Shown here: in pieces, positions 15,474 to 24,717 of the stretch | Layout of the letters: every line of letters starts with the position of its first letter | Position numbering within the stretch: the first letter of the stretch is position 1 | Origin: an uncultured Mediterraneibacter sp. | GTDB lineage: Bacteria; Bacillota; Clostridia; Lachnospirales; Lachnospiraceae | NCBI RefSeq assembly: GCF_934309415.1 | Contig: NZ_CAKRDI010000019.1 | Coordinates: 1 to 60,297 of the forward strand | Length of the DNA stretch: 60,297 nucleotides | Direction of reading: 5' to 3' | Program-made: the position numbers and the translations under genes | Notes under the pieces: generated by a model | What the model was told of the DNA's origin: nothing | Seen by the model: the letters and a program-made list of their open reading frames with translations, nothing else | Database searches by the model: none

Positions 15474-17078
15474 CTACATACTTTTAACAGCAGCTTTCTC
15501 AATTTCAAGTCCTTTTGTGTAAGTCTCCATAAATCTTTCATACCCTTCCACATCTTCCGCAACCGGATCCATACCGCTGCCTTTTGCTTCATGGAATACT
15601 TTATTTGCCAGATAGTCTGTCAGAGATTCGCCTTCTTCTTTGCAGATCAGATAATCTGCAAGGAGTGCGATTCCCCATGCTCCGCCTTCTCCTGCTGTCT
15701 CCATTACATAGACTGGTGTGTCAATTGCACCTGCAAGGATTCTCTGACCTACACCTTTGGTCTTGAACAGACCGCCATGTCCCATCATACGGTCAAGTTT
15801 CACATTTTCTTTCTTGAGAAGGATATCCATACCTGTCTTCAGGGCACCTAAAGAAGTGTACAGATGCACTCTCATAAAGTTCGCCAGATTAAATTTACTC
15901 TCTGGTGTACGGACAAACAACGGTCTTCCTTCATTAAATCCCGTAATATGCTCTCCTGAGAAATAGTTATATGCCAGCAGACCGCCGCAGTCTGCATCGC
16001 CTTCCAGAGCTTTGTTATACAGTGTTCCAAACAGACGGTTCATATCCACTTCCATACCGCCATAACACTCTGCAAATTCTTTGAACAGATTTACCCAGGC
16101 ATTCAGGTCTGAAGTACAGTTATTGCAGTGTACCATTGCCACAAGATCTCCGGCCGGAGTTGTGACAAGGTCAATCTCCTCATAAGGTTTTGTCAGATCT
16201 TTTTCCAAAACTGCCATCGCAAATACACTGGTTCCTGCAGACACATTACCTGTACGGACAGCTACACTGTTTGTTGCAGTCATTCCTGTACCGGCATCTC
16301 CCTCCGGAGGACACATTGGAATTCCTGCTTTCAGTGTTCCGGTCGGATCAAGAAATTTTGCACCTTCTTCTGTCAGTGTACCGGCATCTTCTCCTGCCAC
16401 AAGAACTTCTGGAAGAATCTCACGGATTTTCCATGAATATTGCTTTTCTTCCACAAGAGCATCAAACTGATCCAGCATTCTTTCATTAAAATTCTTTGTC
16501 TCTATATTGATTGGGAACATACCCGCAGCATCACCATTTCCAAGCACTTTCTTTCCAGTCAGTTTCCAGTGGATATAGCCTGCCAGAGTTGTAATGAAGC
16601 GTACCTGATTAACATGCTCTTCCCCATTTAAAATTGCCTGATACAGATGTGCGATACTCCATCTCTGCGGAATGTGATAAGAAAACAGTTCCGACAGTTT
16701 TTCAGAAGCTTCTTCTGTGATCGTATTTCTCCAGGTACGGAATGGAACAAGAAGTTCATCCTTCTCATTAAATGCCAGATATCCATGCATCATGGCACTG
16801 ACTCCAAGTGCTGCAAATCTCTTTAACTTCACTCCGTATTTTTCTTCCACATCTTTGACCAGTTCTGCATAACATCCCTGAAGACCTTTTGTGATCTCAT
16901 CCATACTATAGGTCCAGATATGATCTACTAACTGGTTCTCCCAGTCATAACTTCCTGATGCCACCGGGCTTTTATCTTCATCAATCAGTACTGCTTTGAT
17001 TCTTGTAGAGCCAAATTCAATTCCAAGTACTGCCTTTCCTGCTTCAATTGCTGATTTAATCTCTTCTTTATTACGCAT
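15474..17078 (-). CDS. FGGY-family carbohydrate kinase, probable L-ribulokinase of the arabinose operon
   Basis: A 534-residue sugar kinase of the actin-like FGGY fold. The N-terminal phosphate-binding motif [15 protein letters not shown] lies at 19-33; the second ATP-contacting region is around [27 protein letters not shown] (split between residues near 255-285), and [15 protein letters not shown] near 430 is typical of the C-terminal domain. It is not a close match to the classical AraB of E. coli or B. subtilis, but FGGY kinases of this type stand in for AraB in other gut bacteria. With araD, araA and araR upstream and no other kinase, phosphorylation of L-ribulose is the likely reaction; xylulose remains possible. 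It lies 303 bases after ddh. Confidence 0.75.
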   Translation of the reverse strand: MRNKEEIKSAIEAGKAVLGIEFGSTRIKAVLIDEDKSPVASGSYDWENQLVDHIWTYSMDEITKGLQGCYAELVKDVEEKYGVKLKRFAALGVSAMMHGYLAFNEKDELLVPFRTWRNTITEEASEKLSELFSYHIPQRWSIAHLYQAILNGEEHVNQVRFITTLAGYIHWKLTGKKVLGNGDAAGMFPINIETKNFNERMLDQFDALVEEKQYSWKIREILPEVLVAGEDAGTLTEEGAKFLDPTGTLKAGIPMCPPEGDAGTGMTATNSVAVRTGNVSAGTSVFAMAVLEKDLTKPYEEIDLVTTPAGDLVAMVHCNNCTSDLNAWVNLFKEFAECYGGMEVDMNRLFGTLYNKALEGDADCGGLLAYNYFSGEHITGFNEGRPLFVRTPESKFNLANFMRVHLYTSLGALKTGMDILLKKENVKLDRMMGHGGLFKTKGVGQRILAGAIDTPVYVMETAGEGGAWGIALLADYLICKEEGESLTDYLANKVFHEAKGSGMDPVAEDVEGYERFMETYTKGLEIEKAAVKSM

Positions 17079-17185
17079 TTTACTACCTCCTGATGGTATG
17101 AAAAATGCAGCGCACTACTGGTTTTTCCACACTTCAGACAGATTTTATAATCGTTTTCCCCCATGTTTAACACAGAGGACACCTG

Positions 17186-17218
17186 GTTACTGTTCACAGC
17201 ATAGCTGCAAACAGTAAC
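17186..17218. repeat. Family C short palindrome, copy C2 (33 bp)
   Basis: GTTACTGTTCACAGC...GCTGCAAACAGTAAC, the best-conserved version of the family. It lies in the 303-base gap between ddh and the kinase gene; nothing else clear is visible in that gap. Confidence 0.85.
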
Positions 17219-17381
17219 GACACCTGTTCTGAATGTATCATTGTCTGATTTTCTTCTCAACTAACCAGTAACTACGCCGCATTCTATTAATTTCTATGAT
17301 ATTGCCCGATTTCATCATTATCACAACTTGCAGGTCCATCTTTGTACCTGTTTACAAAGCTTCTGAATTCTGCAATATCTT

Positions 17382-18368
17382 TTATAACATATGTTTTCTC
17401 AGTTCTTCACCACTCTTAGCGCTTAAGTAAGCCGGAGCGATATCAAATACAGTCTTGCATCCTGTCTGACCTTCTTTTGCCAATCTGTATGCTGCTCTTG
17501 CATAAGCAATCAGTACGGAAGATGTAAATTCTGGATTGGAATCCAGTTTCAGGCTGTACTCGATCAGATGCTTGTTCTCACCGTTCCATCCTGTCTTGCC
17601 GCTGCGAAGTACAAATCCACCGTGCGGAATTCCACTGTGGTTTGCTTTCAGTTCTTCTTCACTGATGAAATGAACTGTTGTATCATAATCTGAGAAATAA
17701 TTCGGCATTGTCTTGATTTCTTCTTCTACCTTGGCTGCGTCTGCACCTTCCTCAAGTACTACAAAGCACTCTCTTGTATGTTTCTGTCTTGTAGTCAGTT
17801 CCGGATTCTCTCCGTTTCTGACTGCTTCAAGTGCTGCTTCTACCGGAATTGTATACTGTTTTCCGTCTTTGACACCTTCTACTCTGCGGATTGCATCGGA
17901 ATGTCCCTGGCTGACACCTTTTCCCCAGAATGTATAATCTTTTCCATCCGGAAGGATTGCATTTGCGTAAAGTCTGTTCAGTGAGAACATTCCCGGATCC
18001 CAGCCTACAGAAATGATTCCGATCTTTCCGCCTTCTTTTGCAGCTGCATCTACATTTGCAAAATGCTCTGGAATTCTTGCATGTGTATCAAAGCTGTCGA
18101 TAACATTGAACATCTTTGCATAAACCGGTGTCTGCTTTGGAAGATCTGTTGCACTTCCTCCGCAAAGGATCATTACATCGATCTTATCTTTCCAGTCTGC
18201 AACATCTTCTACGCGGCAAACTGCTGCACCCTCTGTAAGGATATTTACATTCGCCGGATCTCTGCGGGTAAACACCGCTGCCAGTTCCATATCGTCATTC
18301 TGCTTGATTGCGCACTCAACGCCTCTTCCAAGGTTTCCATAGCCCAAAATACCAATTCTAATACTCAT
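17382..18368 (-). CDS. ddh: meso-Diaminopimelate D-dehydrogenase
   Basis: NADPH-dependent enzyme that reductively aminates L-2-amino-6-oxopimelate (tetrahydrodipicolinate) in one step to meso-diaminopimelate, feeding lysine and peptidoglycan synthesis. The 328-residue length is normal. The N-terminal Rossmann motif is GILGYGNLGRGVE (about 6-18); further family features are FTRRDP, LCGGSATDLP, NVIDSFDTHARIP and the active-site region SVGWDPGMFSLNRL. Its position inside an arabinose unit, between araA and the kinase, is odd, since no other lysine gene is nearby. The start has GGAGA upstream. It is probably transcribed with araA, although a 350-base gap with repeats lies between them. Confidence 0.93.
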   Translation of the reverse strand: MSIRIGILGYGNLGRGVECAIKQNDDMELAAVFTRRDPANVNILTEGAAVCRVEDVADWKDKIDVMILCGGSATDLPKQTPVYAKMFNVIDSFDTHARIPEHFANVDAAAKEGGKIGIISVGWDPGMFSLNRLYANAILPDGKDYTFWGKGVSQGHSDAIRRVEGVKDGKQYTIPVEAALEAVRNGENPELTTRQKHTRECFVVLEEGADAAKVEEEIKTMPNYFSDYDTTVHFISEEELKANHSGIPHGGFVLRSGKTGWNGENKHLIEYSLKLDSNPEFTSSVLIAYARAAYRLAKEGQTGCKTVFDIAPAYLSAKSGEELRKHML

Positions 18369-18393
18369 CTTGTTCTCTCCTTTTCATACCCTG

Positions 18394-18465
18394 GAGTATG
18401 TCTGAAAATATCTTGTAATAAGACATACTTCGTAACTTGCAGAAATAATTTTCCAAACATACTCT
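18394..18465. repeat. Degenerate short family A element
   Basis: Left end GAGTATGTCTGAAAATAT, right end TTTTCCAAACATACTC, preceded by ACTTGCAGAAATAA as in full family A copies. It is about 72 bp and lacks most of the interior. The remaining part of the 350-base gap 18369-18718 holds only AT-rich sequence and the palindrome at 18682. Confidence 0.5.
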
Positions 18466-18681
18466 GATATTCATTTGATTGAATTCTGTTTGCTTCAAAA
18501 AATGAATTTTTTAATCTGAATACATCCTGCCTGTCTCTGCAGGCGATTGAAAACAGTCTTGCAGACTCATCTTTCTGAATAGGTTAGATAAAACTCATCT
18601 TTCTCACGTTTCATATTATACATTTTAGCAGAATTCATTTCAATAAATTTATGTAAGAACAAGAAGTTTCTTTTTATGTTG

Positions 18682-18714
18682 GTTACTGTTCACAGCATAG
18701 CTGTAAAGAGTAAC
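18682..18714. repeat. Family C short palindrome, copy C3 (33 bp)
   Basis: GTTACTGTTCACAGC...GCTGTAAAGAGTAAC with two changes in the right arm, ending four bases before the araA stop codon. Confidence 0.8.
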
Positions 18715-18718
18715 CTTT

Positions 18719-20218
18719 TTATTTTCTATATGCAAGCTCATTCCATCTGAGTTCATTTTTCAAACCACGTATTGTAGTATCTTTATCGATATAAACTGCT
18801 TCGATTCCCATCATTGCTGCCCAGTCTCCCATCTGCTCTGATGTCAGGTCATAAGTAAATGCTGTATGATGAGCTCCACCACAGAGGATCCATGCCTCAG
18901 CTCCTGTCTGAAGATCTGGCTCCGGTGTCCAGAATGCTGTAGCTACCGGAAGTTTCGGCATCGGTTTTTCTGTCTTCTTGCAATCTACTGTATTAATGAT
19001 CAGACGGAATCTGTCACCGAGATCAATCAGTGAAGTGGCAATTCCTTTTCCTGTCTTTGATGTAAATACAAGTCTTGCCGGGTCTTCTCTGTCTCCCATA
19101 GAAAGTGGATTTACCTTGATACTGATCGGTCCGTCAGCGATTGAAGGGCATATCTCAAGCATATGTGCCTCCAGGATTCCTTCTTTACCCGGTACAAGAT
19201 TGTATGTATAGTCTTCCAGCATAGAAGTTCCTTTTGCATCTTTCATTCCTTCTGTCATGATCTTCATGATACGGACCATCGCTGCTGTCTTCCAGTCTCC
19301 CTCTGCACCAAATCCATATCCTTTCTGCATCAGTCTCTGGATTGCCAGCCCCGGCAGCTGCTTCAGGCTTCCAAGGTCACCGAAGTGTGTAACGATTGCC
19401 TGATAGTTCTTCTCATCCAGGAATCTTTCAAATCCCAGCTCAATCTGTGCCTGTACAGCTACATGTTTTCTGAACTCTGCAGGATCTCTTCCTTCCAGAA
19501 GGATGTCATATTTATCATAATATTCGTCTACCAGTGCATTGACATCGCTCTCGCTGACTGCCTCCACAGCTTCTGCGATTTCGTTAACCGGATAAGCATC
19601 TACTTCCCATCCAAATTTGATCTGTGCTTCTACTTTGTCACCATCTGTAACAGCAACATTTCTCATGTTATCTGCCACTCTCATAACACGTACATGACTG
19701 CTCTCGATTACACCGACTGCTGTACGCATCCAGGATGCGATCTTCTCCTGTACTTTCTCATCTGACCAGTGTCCGACTACAACCTTTCTTTCAATTCCAA
19801 GTCTTGTGAAAATATGTCCGAACTCACGTCCACCATGTGCTGACTGGTTCTCATTCATAAAGTCCATATCAATTGTGTCATAAGGAATCTCCATGTTAAA
19901 CTGTGTATGAAGATGGAGCAGTGGTTTTCTGTACTCCTGAAGTCCGATGATCCAGGATTTTGCCGGTGAGAATGTATGCATCCATGTGATCACACCTGCG
20001 CATTCATCATCAATATTTGCCTCATTAAATGTCTTACGGATCAATTCATTTGTGATCAGTGTTGGTTTCCATACCACTTCATATGGAAGGACTCCTGATT
20101 CATTCAGCTTCTCTACAATAATTTGTGCGTGCTCTGCTACATGTGCAAGGCATTCATCTCCATAGAGATCCTGTGATCCTGTGCAAAACCAAAATTTGTA
20201 CTCTTTTCTCTTTAACAT
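18719..20218 (-). CDS. araA: L-arabinose isomerase
   Basis: Converts L-arabinose to L-ribulose in the cytoplasm using Mn2+. The 499-residue protein is the standard length. Family signatures are visible throughout: FWFCTGSQDLYG at the N-terminus, HTFSPAKSWIIGLQ, and the metal-binding residues in GAEGDWKTAAMVRIMK (Glu), MLEDYTYNL (Glu), GILEAHMLEICPS (His) and CGGAHHTAF (His). It follows araD by 40 bases in the same direction. ATG at 20218 is preceded by GGAGGAG. Confidence 0.97.
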   Translation of the reverse strand: MLKRKEYKFWFCTGSQDLYGDECLAHVAEHAQIIVEKLNESGVLPYEVVWKPTLITNELIRKTFNEANIDDECAGVITWMHTFSPAKSWIIGLQEYRKPLLHLHTQFNMEIPYDTIDMDFMNENQSAHGGREFGHIFTRLGIERKVVVGHWSDEKVQEKIASWMRTAVGVIESSHVRVMRVADNMRNVAVTDGDKVEAQIKFGWEVDAYPVNEIAEAVEAVSESDVNALVDEYYDKYDILLEGRDPAEFRKHVAVQAQIELGFERFLDEKNYQAIVTHFGDLGSLKQLPGLAIQRLMQKGYGFGAEGDWKTAAMVRIMKIMTEGMKDAKGTSMLEDYTYNLVPGKEGILEAHMLEICPSIADGPISIKVNPLSMGDREDPARLVFTSKTGKGIATSLIDLGDRFRLIINTVDCKKTEKPMPKLPVATAFWTPEPDLQTGAEAWILCGGAHHTAFTYDLTSEQMGDWAAMMGIEAVYIDKDTTIRGLKNELRWNELAYRK

Positions 20219-20258
20219 CGTATTGCTCCTCCTTGTTGATTATATTGTATATAGTTTT

Positions 20259-20957
20259 CTATATATTCTGACCATAATAAGCATTTGCACCATGTTTTCT
20301 GTAATAATGCTTATCCTGAAGTTCCTGTGGTGCCGGCTGTACCTGTGGATTGATCATCTCACATCTGGCTGCCATCTTGGCAACTTCTTCTGTAACTACC
20401 GCATTATGTACTGCTTCATGTGCATCTTTTCCCCATGTAAACACACCATGATTCTTGCAGAGCACTGCCGGTACCGCAATATAATCTTTGTTCTTTGCTT
20501 CAAATTCATCCGCGATCAGAACTCCTGTATTTTTCTCATAAGCTTCTTCAATCTCTTCTTTTGTCAGATTACGAACGCATGGAATCTCTCCGTAAATGTA
20601 ATCTGCATGAGTCGTTCCATAGCACGGAATATCTCTTCCTGCCTGTGCCCAGCTTGTTGTCCATGCGGAATGTGTATGTACCACTCCGCCAATCTTCGGG
20701 AAACGGTTATAAAGTACTACATGAGTTGCTGTATCAGAAGATGGATTGTATTTTCCTTCTACTTTATTTCCCTGAAGATCCACAACTACCATATCTTCCG
20801 GTGTCAGTTTGTCATACTCCACTCCACTTGGTTTGATGACAAACAGTCCCTTTTCACGGTCAATTCCACTTACATTTCCCCATGTAAATGTTACCAGATT
20901 ATACTTTGGAAGCATCATATTTGCTTCGTATACCTCTTTTTTTAATTCTTCTAACAT
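20259..20957 (-). CDS. araD: L-ribulose-5-phosphate 4-epimerase
   Basis: Zn2+ enzyme that converts L-ribulose 5-phosphate to D-xylulose 5-phosphate, linking arabinose to the pentose phosphate pathway. The 232-residue length is typical. Metal ligands are seen in [16 protein letters not shown] (two His) and [12 protein letters not shown] (His); [10 protein letters not shown] and IKPSGVEYD form the phosphate/substrate pocket, as in the class II aldolase/epimerase family. It precedes araA by 40 bases and follows araR after a structured 215-base gap. Confidence 0.96.
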   Translation of the reverse strand: MLEELKKEVYEANMMLPKYNLVTFTWGNVSGIDREKGLFVIKPSGVEYDKLTPEDMVVVDLQGNKVEGKYNPSSDTATHVVLYNRFPKIGGVVHTHSAWTTSWAQAGRDIPCYGTTHADYIYGEIPCVRNLTKEEIEEAYEKNTGVLIADEFEAKNKDYIAVPAVLCKNHGVFTWGKDAHEAVHNAVVTEEVAKMAARCEMINPQVQPAPQELQDKHYYRKHGANAYYGQNI

Positions 20958-20990
20958 GTTTTAAACTCCTTTTCTTTACATCATCTCTAC

Positions 20991-21165
20991 TTTTGACACT
21001 CATTTGATACCCCGGATTGCTCCGCAGCTATGCTGCTCCCTCAATCCTCCAAACATTCGAAATCCGCTGATTTACTACGTAAATCGCTACTTTCTCATGT
21101 TTGGCGTGTCCCAAGTTCAAACGCCTTATTGTGTAAACACGAACGGTTTTTGACCTTTTGACACT
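20991..21165. repeat. Structured element flanked by 10-bp direct repeats between araR and araD
   Basis: TTTTGACACT occurs at 20991-21000 and again at 21156-21165. Between them lie stems GGATTG/CAATCC (21014-21047, with GCAGC/GCTGC-like inner pairing), CCAAACAT/ATGTTTGG (21049-21104) enclosing GATTTAC-TAC-GTAAATC, and GACAC/GTGTC (20995-20999 with 21106-21110) that could close the whole. It may be an inserted element or an RNA structure in the araR-araD transcript. The GATTTAC/GTAAATC palindrome also faintly resembles an AraR box. Confidence 0.5.
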
Positions 21166-21172
21166 GGTATCA

Positions 21173-22279
21173 TCACATTACTTCATTAAACAGCTTCACA
21201 GAATTTCTCATCACCAGTTCTGGTTCAAATTCTATTGAATGCATCTCTATCTTTTGGTCAATCTTATCTAATAAACTCTGTGCTGCACACCTTCCAATTT
21301 CATCTGCCGGATTATTGATCGATGTGATCGGTACTTCACAAAATTTTGCAAGACTTGAATTGTCAATTCCTATGACCGACATTTGATCCGGCACCTGAAT
21401 ATTCGCACTCTGAAGAATTTTGATCACTTTACTTGCGATCTCATCATTGTAGCAGACACATGCCGTACATTCTTGCAACCGCTTCAAAATCCTCTCTCTT
21501 TCCGATTCCATCTCCCGTATATCCTCCGAATCAACCCATAGTATCTGTCGATTCCTTATTTTTAGAGAGCGATCTAACAGTGCTTTCGTATATCCGGCAT
21601 ACCGCATCTTACCCTGTCCATCATCTGCTTTAAAGATTCCGGCAATCCTCGTGTGTCCACATTCCAGCAGATGCCTGGTCGCCAGATATCCTGCTTTCTC
21701 ATCATTCAGACTGACATGAGGAAAATCCAGATTATTATAAAAACTGTTAATAAATAATACCGGAATTCCTGCTTTCGGTAGTTTCTGATATAATTCCAGA
21801 TTCGGATTTGGCAAACCACTCTTCACAGGTTCTGCAATCAGACCGTCAATTTTTTTAGTTCTGAGAAATTCTTCCAGATGCATTCGTTCTTTTGCAACCG
21901 AATTATCTGTCATGGCAATCTGCAGGATTCCTCCTGCATGAGTGACTTTTTTCTCAATTTCATGCACAATCACCGGGAAAATGTACGTATCAATATAGGT
22001 CAGCATGACAGCAATTCGTTTTTCTTCATTTTCTGATTTTCTTCGCTCTGGATTTTTTAAAAATTCTCCGGCTTTCTCGCAGATATAAGTGCCGCTTCCC
22101 CGTCTGCTTTCAACAAGTTCCAGTTTTACAAGTTCTTCCAGTGCCCGCCGTACAGTCTGACGGCTGACTTGAAACTTTTCTGACAGCTCCTGTTCTGAAG
22201 GGAGTTTCTCTCCCGGAATCATTTGCCCGGTTTTCACTTCTTCCTGTATCCAGGTTGTAATTTTTTCATATTTCTTCAT
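21173..22279 (-). CDS. araR: Arabinose operon repressor, GntR-type DNA-binding domain with LacI-type sensor domain
   Basis: The 368-residue protein starts with a GntR winged helix (about 1-70; KLPSEQELSEKFQVSRQTVR then ALEELVKLELVESRRGSGTY) and continues with a periplasmic-binding-protein-like ligand domain as in LacI (RIAVMLTYIDTYIFPVIVHE, SVIGIDNSSLAKFCEVPITS). This hybrid layout is that of AraR of Bacillus, which releases DNA on binding L-arabinose. It sits directly upstream of araD and araA in the same direction. A palindrome inside its own promoter (22413-22422) suggests autoregulation. Confidence 0.92.
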   Translation of the reverse strand: MKKYEKITTWIQEEVKTGQMIPGEKLPSEQELSEKFQVSRQTVRRALEELVKLELVESRRGSGTYICEKAGEFLKNPERRKSENEEKRIAVMLTYIDTYIFPVIVHEIEKKVTHAGGILQIAMTDNSVAKERMHLEEFLRTKKIDGLIAEPVKSGLPNPNLELYQKLPKAGIPVLFINSFYNNLDFPHVSLNDEKAGYLATRHLLECGHTRIAGIFKADDGQGKMRYAGYTKALLDRSLKIRNRQILWVDSEDIREMESERERILKRLQECTACVCYNDEIASKVIKILQSANIQVPDQMSVIGIDNSSLAKFCEVPITSINNPADEIGRCAAQSLLDKIDQKIEMHSIEFEPELVMRNSVKLFNEVM

Positions 22280-22310
22280 TCAGCAACCTCTTATTGTCTG
22301 ATTCTGAATT

Positions 22311-22343
22311 GTTACTGTTCGCAGGTAACCTGTAAACAGTAAC
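22311..22343. repeat. Family C short palindrome, copy C4 (33 bp)
   Basis: GTTACTGTTCGCAGG...CCTGTAAACAGTAAC, in the araR leader between its promoter and start codon. In the RNA it would form a hairpin about 30 bases before the ATG. Confidence 0.8.
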
Positions 22344-22401
22344 TCTGGATTTCTGTATGATACTTCACTCTGTTGCATCTCTTGTAACTCTTTCTATTCA
22401 T

Positions 22402-22430
22402 AATATACAACAATACATGTATCAATACAA
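22402..22430 (-). promoter_or_regulatory. araR promoter with embedded palindromic operator
   Basis: On the minus strand TTGTAT (22430-22425) and TATATT (22407-22402) are 17 bases apart. The perfect palindrome ATACATGTAT (22413-22422) lies between the two boxes, an ideal repressor site; it is shorter than, but similar in design to, the B. subtilis AraR box. Confidence 0.55.
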
Positions 22431-22477
22431 TTCGCAGGATATCTAATATTTAATCTTGTTTTTTCATGTAAAAATGT

Positions 22478-22529
22478 ATAAAAATAAGAAGTTGTATTGC
22501 TTTTCGTTCTTTTTTCAATACAACTTCTT
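22478..22529 (-). terminator. Terminator of the TPM-domain gene
   Basis: AAGAAGTTGTATTG and CAATACAACTTCTT are perfect 14-base arms around a 16-base loop; ATTTTT follows on the minus strand and TTTTTAT on the plus strand, so it could work in both directions. It separates the SPFH/TPM genes from araR. Confidence 0.8.
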
Positions 22530-22641
22530 TTTTATAACAGATCTAATTCGAACCACATCAGTTCTTAAATCACTGAAGCTTTCTATTTATTATTGTGAAC
22601 TACATCATCAATTGAATAATTAAGAATTTCCTCCTGCCAGT

Positions 22642-23532
22642 CTAAAATTTTCCACCACCGCCACCATGCGTTGTTCCGGAAGATGACACATGCGTACTTG
22701 AACCGGAACTTGATTCACTTGGTTTGGGTCTTGGCTTTTTGCTTGTATGCATATACAGGAAACGGTCATACTGACCGGTCACAGCCATACTTCCCTGTCT
22801 CACATAATTGGCAGCCGCATTCTGTCTACGTACACTTTTCAGACTGCTTCTCATGCCAACCACGATCAACGCAGAAAGGATCACTCCGGCAATCAGCGCA
22901 ATTCCCAGATACTCTAAAACCGGGAAATCTCCTTTCGGAAGGCTGTCGCTGTCATACGCCTCTCCGTTCACCGCTTCTGTGACAAACTCATCACACAATC
23001 CTGCATACATCTCAAACGCCTGAAAATATTCACCATCACTTAAATACGGTAAGAACTGCTCTGATATGTACTCAATCCCTGCATCTGTGAATGCCGTAAT
23101 TCCATAACCTGTCGTTGTAATATGCCAGTCTCTTGCTTCCATACTGACAAGCAAAAGGATTCCGTCATGATCTGCTCCGAATCCATATCCATGATAATCA
23201 TAAAAATCATCCGCATACTCTTCTGCTGTCTTTCCTTCCAGACTGTTTACAGTCACAACAGCCACATCAAATTCCTGACGTTCACTGATTTCATCCAGCT
23301 CTCCGAGCAGTTCTTCTTCCTCTGAGTTACTTAACAAACCTGCATCATCCACTAATCTTGGAAGATTACGTTCTTCCGGAATCTGACTGGAAGTCCCCTG
23401 TTCCTCTGTTTCATTTTGAATGGTTTCTGTTTCTTCTGTTGCATATACTGCTGTATCGTTCCATTGCAGACTTCCGCCCAGAATCACGGCACATAAAAGA
23501 AGCAGCAACCAGTTCTTGCATTTTTTACTCAT
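22642..23532 (-). CDS. Secreted, membrane-anchored TPM-domain protein (YdjH/YgcG-like)
   Basis: A 296-residue protein with a signal peptide (KNWLLLLLCAVILGGSL, cleavage near VYATEE), a TPM domain (about 55-190: LVDDAGLLSNSEEEELLGEL, VAVVTVNSLEGKTAEEYADD, DGILLLVSMEARDWHITTTG), one membrane helix (about 208-228, YLGIALIAGVILSALIVVG) and a cytoplasmic tail ending in serine and then a run of glycines, typical of this family. TPM proteins carry out envelope quality or stress functions that are poorly defined. It is the last of three genes matching the YdjI, YdjG and YdjH set of Bacillus; gene order is SPFH, zinc ribbon, TPM. Confidence 0.85.
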   Translation of the reverse strand: MSKKCKNWLLLLLCAVILGGSLQWNDTAVYATEETETIQNETEEQGTSSQIPEERNLPRLVDDAGLLSNSEEEELLGELDEISERQEFDVAVVTVNSLEGKTAEEYADDFYDYHGYGFGADHDGILLLVSMEARDWHITTTGYGITAFTDAGIEYISEQFLPYLSDGEYFQAFEMYAGLCDEFVTEAVNGEAYDSDSLPKGDFPVLEYLGIALIAGVILSALIVVGMRSSLKSVRRQNAAANYVRQGSMAVTGQYDRFLYMHTSKKPRPKPSESSSGSSTHVSSSGTTHGGGGGKF

Positions 23533-23546
23533 CTTTCATGTCCTCC

Positions 23547-24638
23547 TTATAACAGCCATAACAGTGACAGAAGCCCAAATGCTGCTGCCCCGATTCCGGC
23601 TGTAAGTCCCAAAAACCATTTCACACTGGCAGCATTATCCACTGGCAGATCACCTACAAACTTTCCGGTCTGTCCGTTCATGGCAAACAGATAATTCTTT
23701 CCATTCCATGAAGTATTGAGAATCCAGACAGGATACAGTGCATACTTCACTTTACTTCCTGACAGTTGAATATTTGAATTCTCCGCACGAAGCGTTGCAT
23801 ATCCACCTACAGTCGAACGAAATGCATCTTCTGTACTCTTACGAATCCTTGTATTGGCATGCTGGATGCTCTGTTCTGCAGTCACATCATAACGATCTGC
23901 CAGATATCCTGCCAGATAAGCGGTCTGGAAATCTACTGCCTGATGAAAATCAAATGGTTCCAGAGATTCCATCAGATCGTCCGGCATCTGTGAAGAACCG
24001 TCCACCGGCACTTTTTCAAAGCCGATTCTTCCTCTTCGCCCGATATCATAATAACTCGTCTGGATGTAATCATATTCTGAATCATGCCAGGTTCTGACTT
24101 TTGTTCCTTTATACCGGATATCCGCATCTGCCTCCGCATCAAACAGCCAGAACGGAACGTAGACTCCTTTGATTTCGTCCATATGATTTTCACTTCGAAA
24201 TACTTTCGGCAACAGTGTTTTTCTTTTTAAATGATTCTTAAATCCCTGTTTTGCTGCTGCTTTATCCAGTTTAAATGGGATTACATAATCCGGTTTCAGA
24301 TCTCCTGAAAGTTTTCCCTTCATAACCACCGGATTATCACAGTACGGGCAGGTTGTTGCCGCTGTATTTTCATCGCAGACAATCTCTCCACCACAGGACT
24401 GGCAGACATACACATTCATATGCTCTGCTTCTTTTTCGCTCCACTGATTCTCTGCCTGATTTTCCCATTTCATCTGATCGGATTGCTTCTTCTCCTGCTT
24501 CAGAGATTCGTCATGCTTCCGCATTGTCTCAACATCGAATTCTGTATCGCAGTAAGGGCATTTCATCTTCTGAACCGAGCTGTTAAATTCAATTGCACCG
24601 CCACAGCAGGGGCATTTATATTGAAGTATATCACTCAT
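23547..24638 (-). CDS. Double zinc-ribbon protein with C-terminal membrane anchor (YdjG-like)
   Basis: Starting at ATG 24638, which has GAGGTGA upstream (an in-frame GTG at 24650 is less likely), the 363-residue protein has one zinc ribbon at the N-terminus (YKCPCCGG ... KCPYCDTEF), a charged linker, a second ribbon (YVCQSCGGEI ... TCPYCDNPVV), a conserved body containing FKLDKAAAKQGF and YVPFWLFDAEADADI, and a final hydrophobic helix (FLGLTAGIGAAAFGLLSLL). This matches YdjG-type TFIIB-like zinc-ribbon proteins, which in Bacillus work with YdjH, YdjI and PspA at the membrane. It lies 14 bases before the TPM gene and 237 bases after the SPFH gene. Confidence 0.8.
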   Translation of the reverse strand: MSDILQYKCPCCGGAIEFNSSVQKMKCPYCDTEFDVETMRKHDESLKQEKKQSDQMKWENQAENQWSEKEAEHMNVYVCQSCGGEIVCDENTAATTCPYCDNPVVMKGKLSGDLKPDYVIPFKLDKAAAKQGFKNHLKRKTLLPKVFRSENHMDEIKGVYVPFWLFDAEADADIRYKGTKVRTWHDSEYDYIQTSYYDIGRRGRIGFEKVPVDGSSQMPDDLMESLEPFDFHQAVDFQTAYLAGYLADRYDVTAEQSIQHANTRIRKSTEDAFRSTVGGYATLRAENSNIQLSGSKVKYALYPVWILNTSWNGKNYLFAMNGQTGKFVGDLPVDNAASVKWFLGLTAGIGAAAFGLLSLLWLL

Positions 24639-24717
24639 AGTGCCTATCACCTCTCTTTTTCACCTATAGAGCTGCTTTCCGCATATTCTTCATTTCTGAT
24701 ATTTTATACAATACTTT

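Noticed and set aside
16985..17260. 91-codon minus-strand frame overlapping the kinase start and the gap before it
   Set aside because: It covers a family C palindrome and part of the kinase gene in another frame; no ribosome binding site or recognisable domain.
10056..22343. CRISPR array made of the 33-bp palindromes
   Set aside because: Copies are separated by kilobases, lie between unrelated genes and no regular spacer pattern or cas gene is present.
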